64,000 nt of DNA, taken from contig NC_081183.1 in assembly GCF_029867415.1 (NCBI RefSeq), positions 14,876,404 through 14,940,403 of the forward strand, in the 5' to 3' direction. Positions 62,059 through 64,000 of this stretch are shown here, one piece after another. The DNA comes from Vicia villosa. Lineage: Eukaryota; Streptophyta; Magnoliopsida; Fabales; Fabaceae. Below the pieces are notes generated by a model, which was given only the letters and a program-made list of their open reading frames with translations, was not told the DNA's origin and did no database searches. Each line of letters starts with the position of its first letter. Positions within the stretch are counted from its first letter, which is position 1. The translations under genes were made by a program, and so were the position numbers.

Positions 62059-64000
62059 CTAATCAATCAACATTTCCGCACTATCTGTGGTTTGAATGGT
62101 GGCCTTAGTACTTTGTATGCTTAGGCCTTCACCACCGTGTTTCTTCATTTCTTGCGACCTGATAAACTCTTCAATTCTTGCTTTGAGTTCAACATCAGGA
62201 ATCAGCATATCCGCGGTAAGATGAGATCGGTTGAATGGGTCACTCTGCACAAATAATAACCACATACAAAAAGCATAAACAATGGATCTTTTTTCACAAT
62301 GAACATCAGTAATAAGCAATAACAGGTCAAAGGGGTTTACACTATCACTGAGAAGATGCCTCTGGATGACAGGACGATCAACTGTGATCCTTGAAGAAGG
62401 CAAGATAACTGGATCTTTCATCAAAGTATACTACAATGCAAACAAAAATATCATTTATTTTTGGTGCATTTAAAATCACATTCTGTATTTAAAACAATTA
62501 AAAATAAAAACTAACAATTTACGTTATTCTTAAAAAGATAATGAAAAATAAACATGCAGCTAATCGACGCTACATTAATATCACTGGTGGTTCTCGCCAC
62601 AAACATAGACGTGTTCGCGTACAAAGAATAAAATGTTTAAAGCATACTTGGATTGGATCCAGGAATTCATCTGGTATTTCTCCAAGAGTAGCTTCGGCAT
62701 CCATGGCCTCTGAAGCAGCAATTTTGGCTTTAGCACCAAGCTGAATAAATTCCTGTATAATTCTTCCATCCTCGCCAATTCTACGAAGGACATCAGCAGC
62801 AGAGTTGAACAACTGCAGCAAACTTTCAGTCAGATTGCATTCGCTTATTGGCTTATGGTAGTACAGATCAGAAACTACTTGAGAATAATTGCAGTATGTT
62901 AAAAGTCTCACAAAACTAACCTGATCATTGTATGATCGGCCATCCTTTGAGATAGCAGATGGGAAGATGGAACTTGTGTCACCTCTAGCCAGATGAACAT
63001 ACACATGCACAATCTTCAAATGGATAAATTGAAGTTTAGTTAGTTCTCGGGAAAATAAAATCAGTGTCGTGTAATATAAATGGCACACGGGATTCTAATG
63101 CCAAAGAGACTGATGTGGAACTTCAATGTTACGGTAACTATATATCCCTTAATGAAAAATACAAAGAAGAATCCTCCCAATATCCCTCTTCAGAAAAAGA
63201 AAAAAACAATATCAATATTCAATAAAAAATGAATAACAAATAAGAAAAGTTAGGACAAAAGATTCTAGTACCCCGAAGGTTGAAAACTACACTGTTTTTG
63301 GCAATACATATTCAGACAAACACTAAAGAACATGCAACAGATAAACAGGGCTTTTAACAATATAACATAGAAAATAAAGGTAGAGTATAACAGCACTTTT
63401 CTGTATTTGATTTAGGGTCAACCAAAGGTGATGCCAACCTGTTTCAGTAAATGCTTTGGACGAAATTCATATTTTTCAGGATCTTTCAGACTGAGTGATT
63501 TTCTTTGGGGACCCACCAATTGCAGCAAAAAGTAATTGAGCATACTGGCCACTCTATCAACCTTGCAAAAGTGGAGAAATAATATTAAGCTAATAAGGAG
63601 AATAAAAACGTGAATAATAACGTGCTAATGTTGGGCAGAGAGAGTACCATCTCAGGAAGCAGGAATGGAGCAGTAATCTGCTCAGAAGTAAATGCAAGCA
63701 TACTGACATCTTCATTTGCCAACTTCATATCTATCCGAATAATCTACAAAATTGTCCAGCATTGTTTGTTTTATTAGATTAATTTTAAAATATATGCAGA
63801 AATATAATTATTCAATAGACCAGCGTCAGACTGACATTTTCTTGAGAGTGGAATAACCGAGTTCTTTCCTGCCTCTCTTGAACTGGCCGTCGCTCCCACT
63901 CGGCAGTATTTGACATTTCAGCCTCCAATTCTTTTAGCTCAAGAATTTTGTTCAGACTCTCGTCAAGAAGATAAATACTATCATTAATCAGAAAGTTTAA
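62059..64000 (-). CDS. UFD2: Ubiquitin conjugation factor E4 (UFD2 type), C-terminal part
   Basis: Seven exons read leftward (63836-64000 partial, 63648-63743, 63439-63561, 62921-63013, 62648-62812, 62341-62430, 62059-62244), all phase 0 with GT-AG borders. They give 305 C-terminal residues of a protein that is about 1000 residues in plants. The UFD2 core has [72 protein letters not shown] and [20 protein letters not shown]. The U-box follows, [40 protein letters not shown] and [21 protein letters not shown]4 enzymes lengthen ubiquitin chains on substrates together with an E2; the U-box binds the E2. In Arabidopsis the single homologue (MUSE3, At5g15400 as I recall) limits immune-receptor levels. 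No break is seen in this part; the N-terminal exons lie beyond the right edge. Confidence 0.95.

Overview
The window is nuclear DNA of a flowering plant. Genes have short exons with GT-AG introns, the sequence is AT-rich, and most of it is transposable-element DNA (LTR retrotransposons, LINEs, a SINE, MULE, hAT, Harbinger-like and Stowaway elements). The kind of Athila elements, the MAIN-like/plant-mobile-domain pseudogenes and the LTR styles suggest a legume, perhaps of the Trifolieae/Fabeae side. That placement is inference from general familiarity and was not tested.

Four host genes can be supported. (1) An early-nodulin-like phytocyanin, two exons, minus strand (6116-7613). (2) A plastid chorismate mutase, six exons, minus strand (31851-34565), with a hairpin-rich minisatellite in intron 1. 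(3) A saccharopine-dehydrogenase-like oxidoreductase, two exons, plus strand (53617-55933). (4) The last seven exons seen of a UFD2-type ubiquitin conjugation factor E4 with a C-terminal U-box, minus strand, running off the right edge (62059-64000). They do not form a pathway; they are separate genes scattered among repeats.

Left part (1-11 kb): the N-terminal half of a MULE transposase at the left edge, a broken MAIN-like/PMD gene with a GC-rich element next to it, the phytocyanin gene, a decayed LINE, a hAT-type element with a clean 8-bp target duplication, and a Stowaway-like MITE.

Central part (11-30 kb): two non-autonomous Athila-type Ty3 retrotransposons in opposite orientation. The first (11359-18413, minus) has LTRs that look identical, a perfect 5-bp target duplication and an open gag-protease frame. 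The second (21510-27994, plus) has nearly identical LTRs and a gag-protease frame broken at an A8 run, and sits inside an older LTR (20606-28943). Neither carries reverse transcriptase or integrase. The two are diverged, yet they share an identical 54-nt, three-stem block just after gag-protease, arrays of ACACGGG palindromes in the LTRs, and other islands.

Right-central part (34.8-51.1 kb): an old tandem duplication of one intergenic segment. The two units have since received different insertions, so several elements can be read as filled site versus empty site inside this one window: a SINE, a LINE fragment, several TIR elements, a MULE-like element with a MAIN-like gene, Harbinger-like elements and a solo LTR.

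Right part (51-64 kb): a gag-like pseudogene, the oxidoreductase gene, a Stowaway MITE, another MAIN-like pseudogene with a threefold 210-bp duplication, a decayed RTE-type LINE, and the E4 gene.
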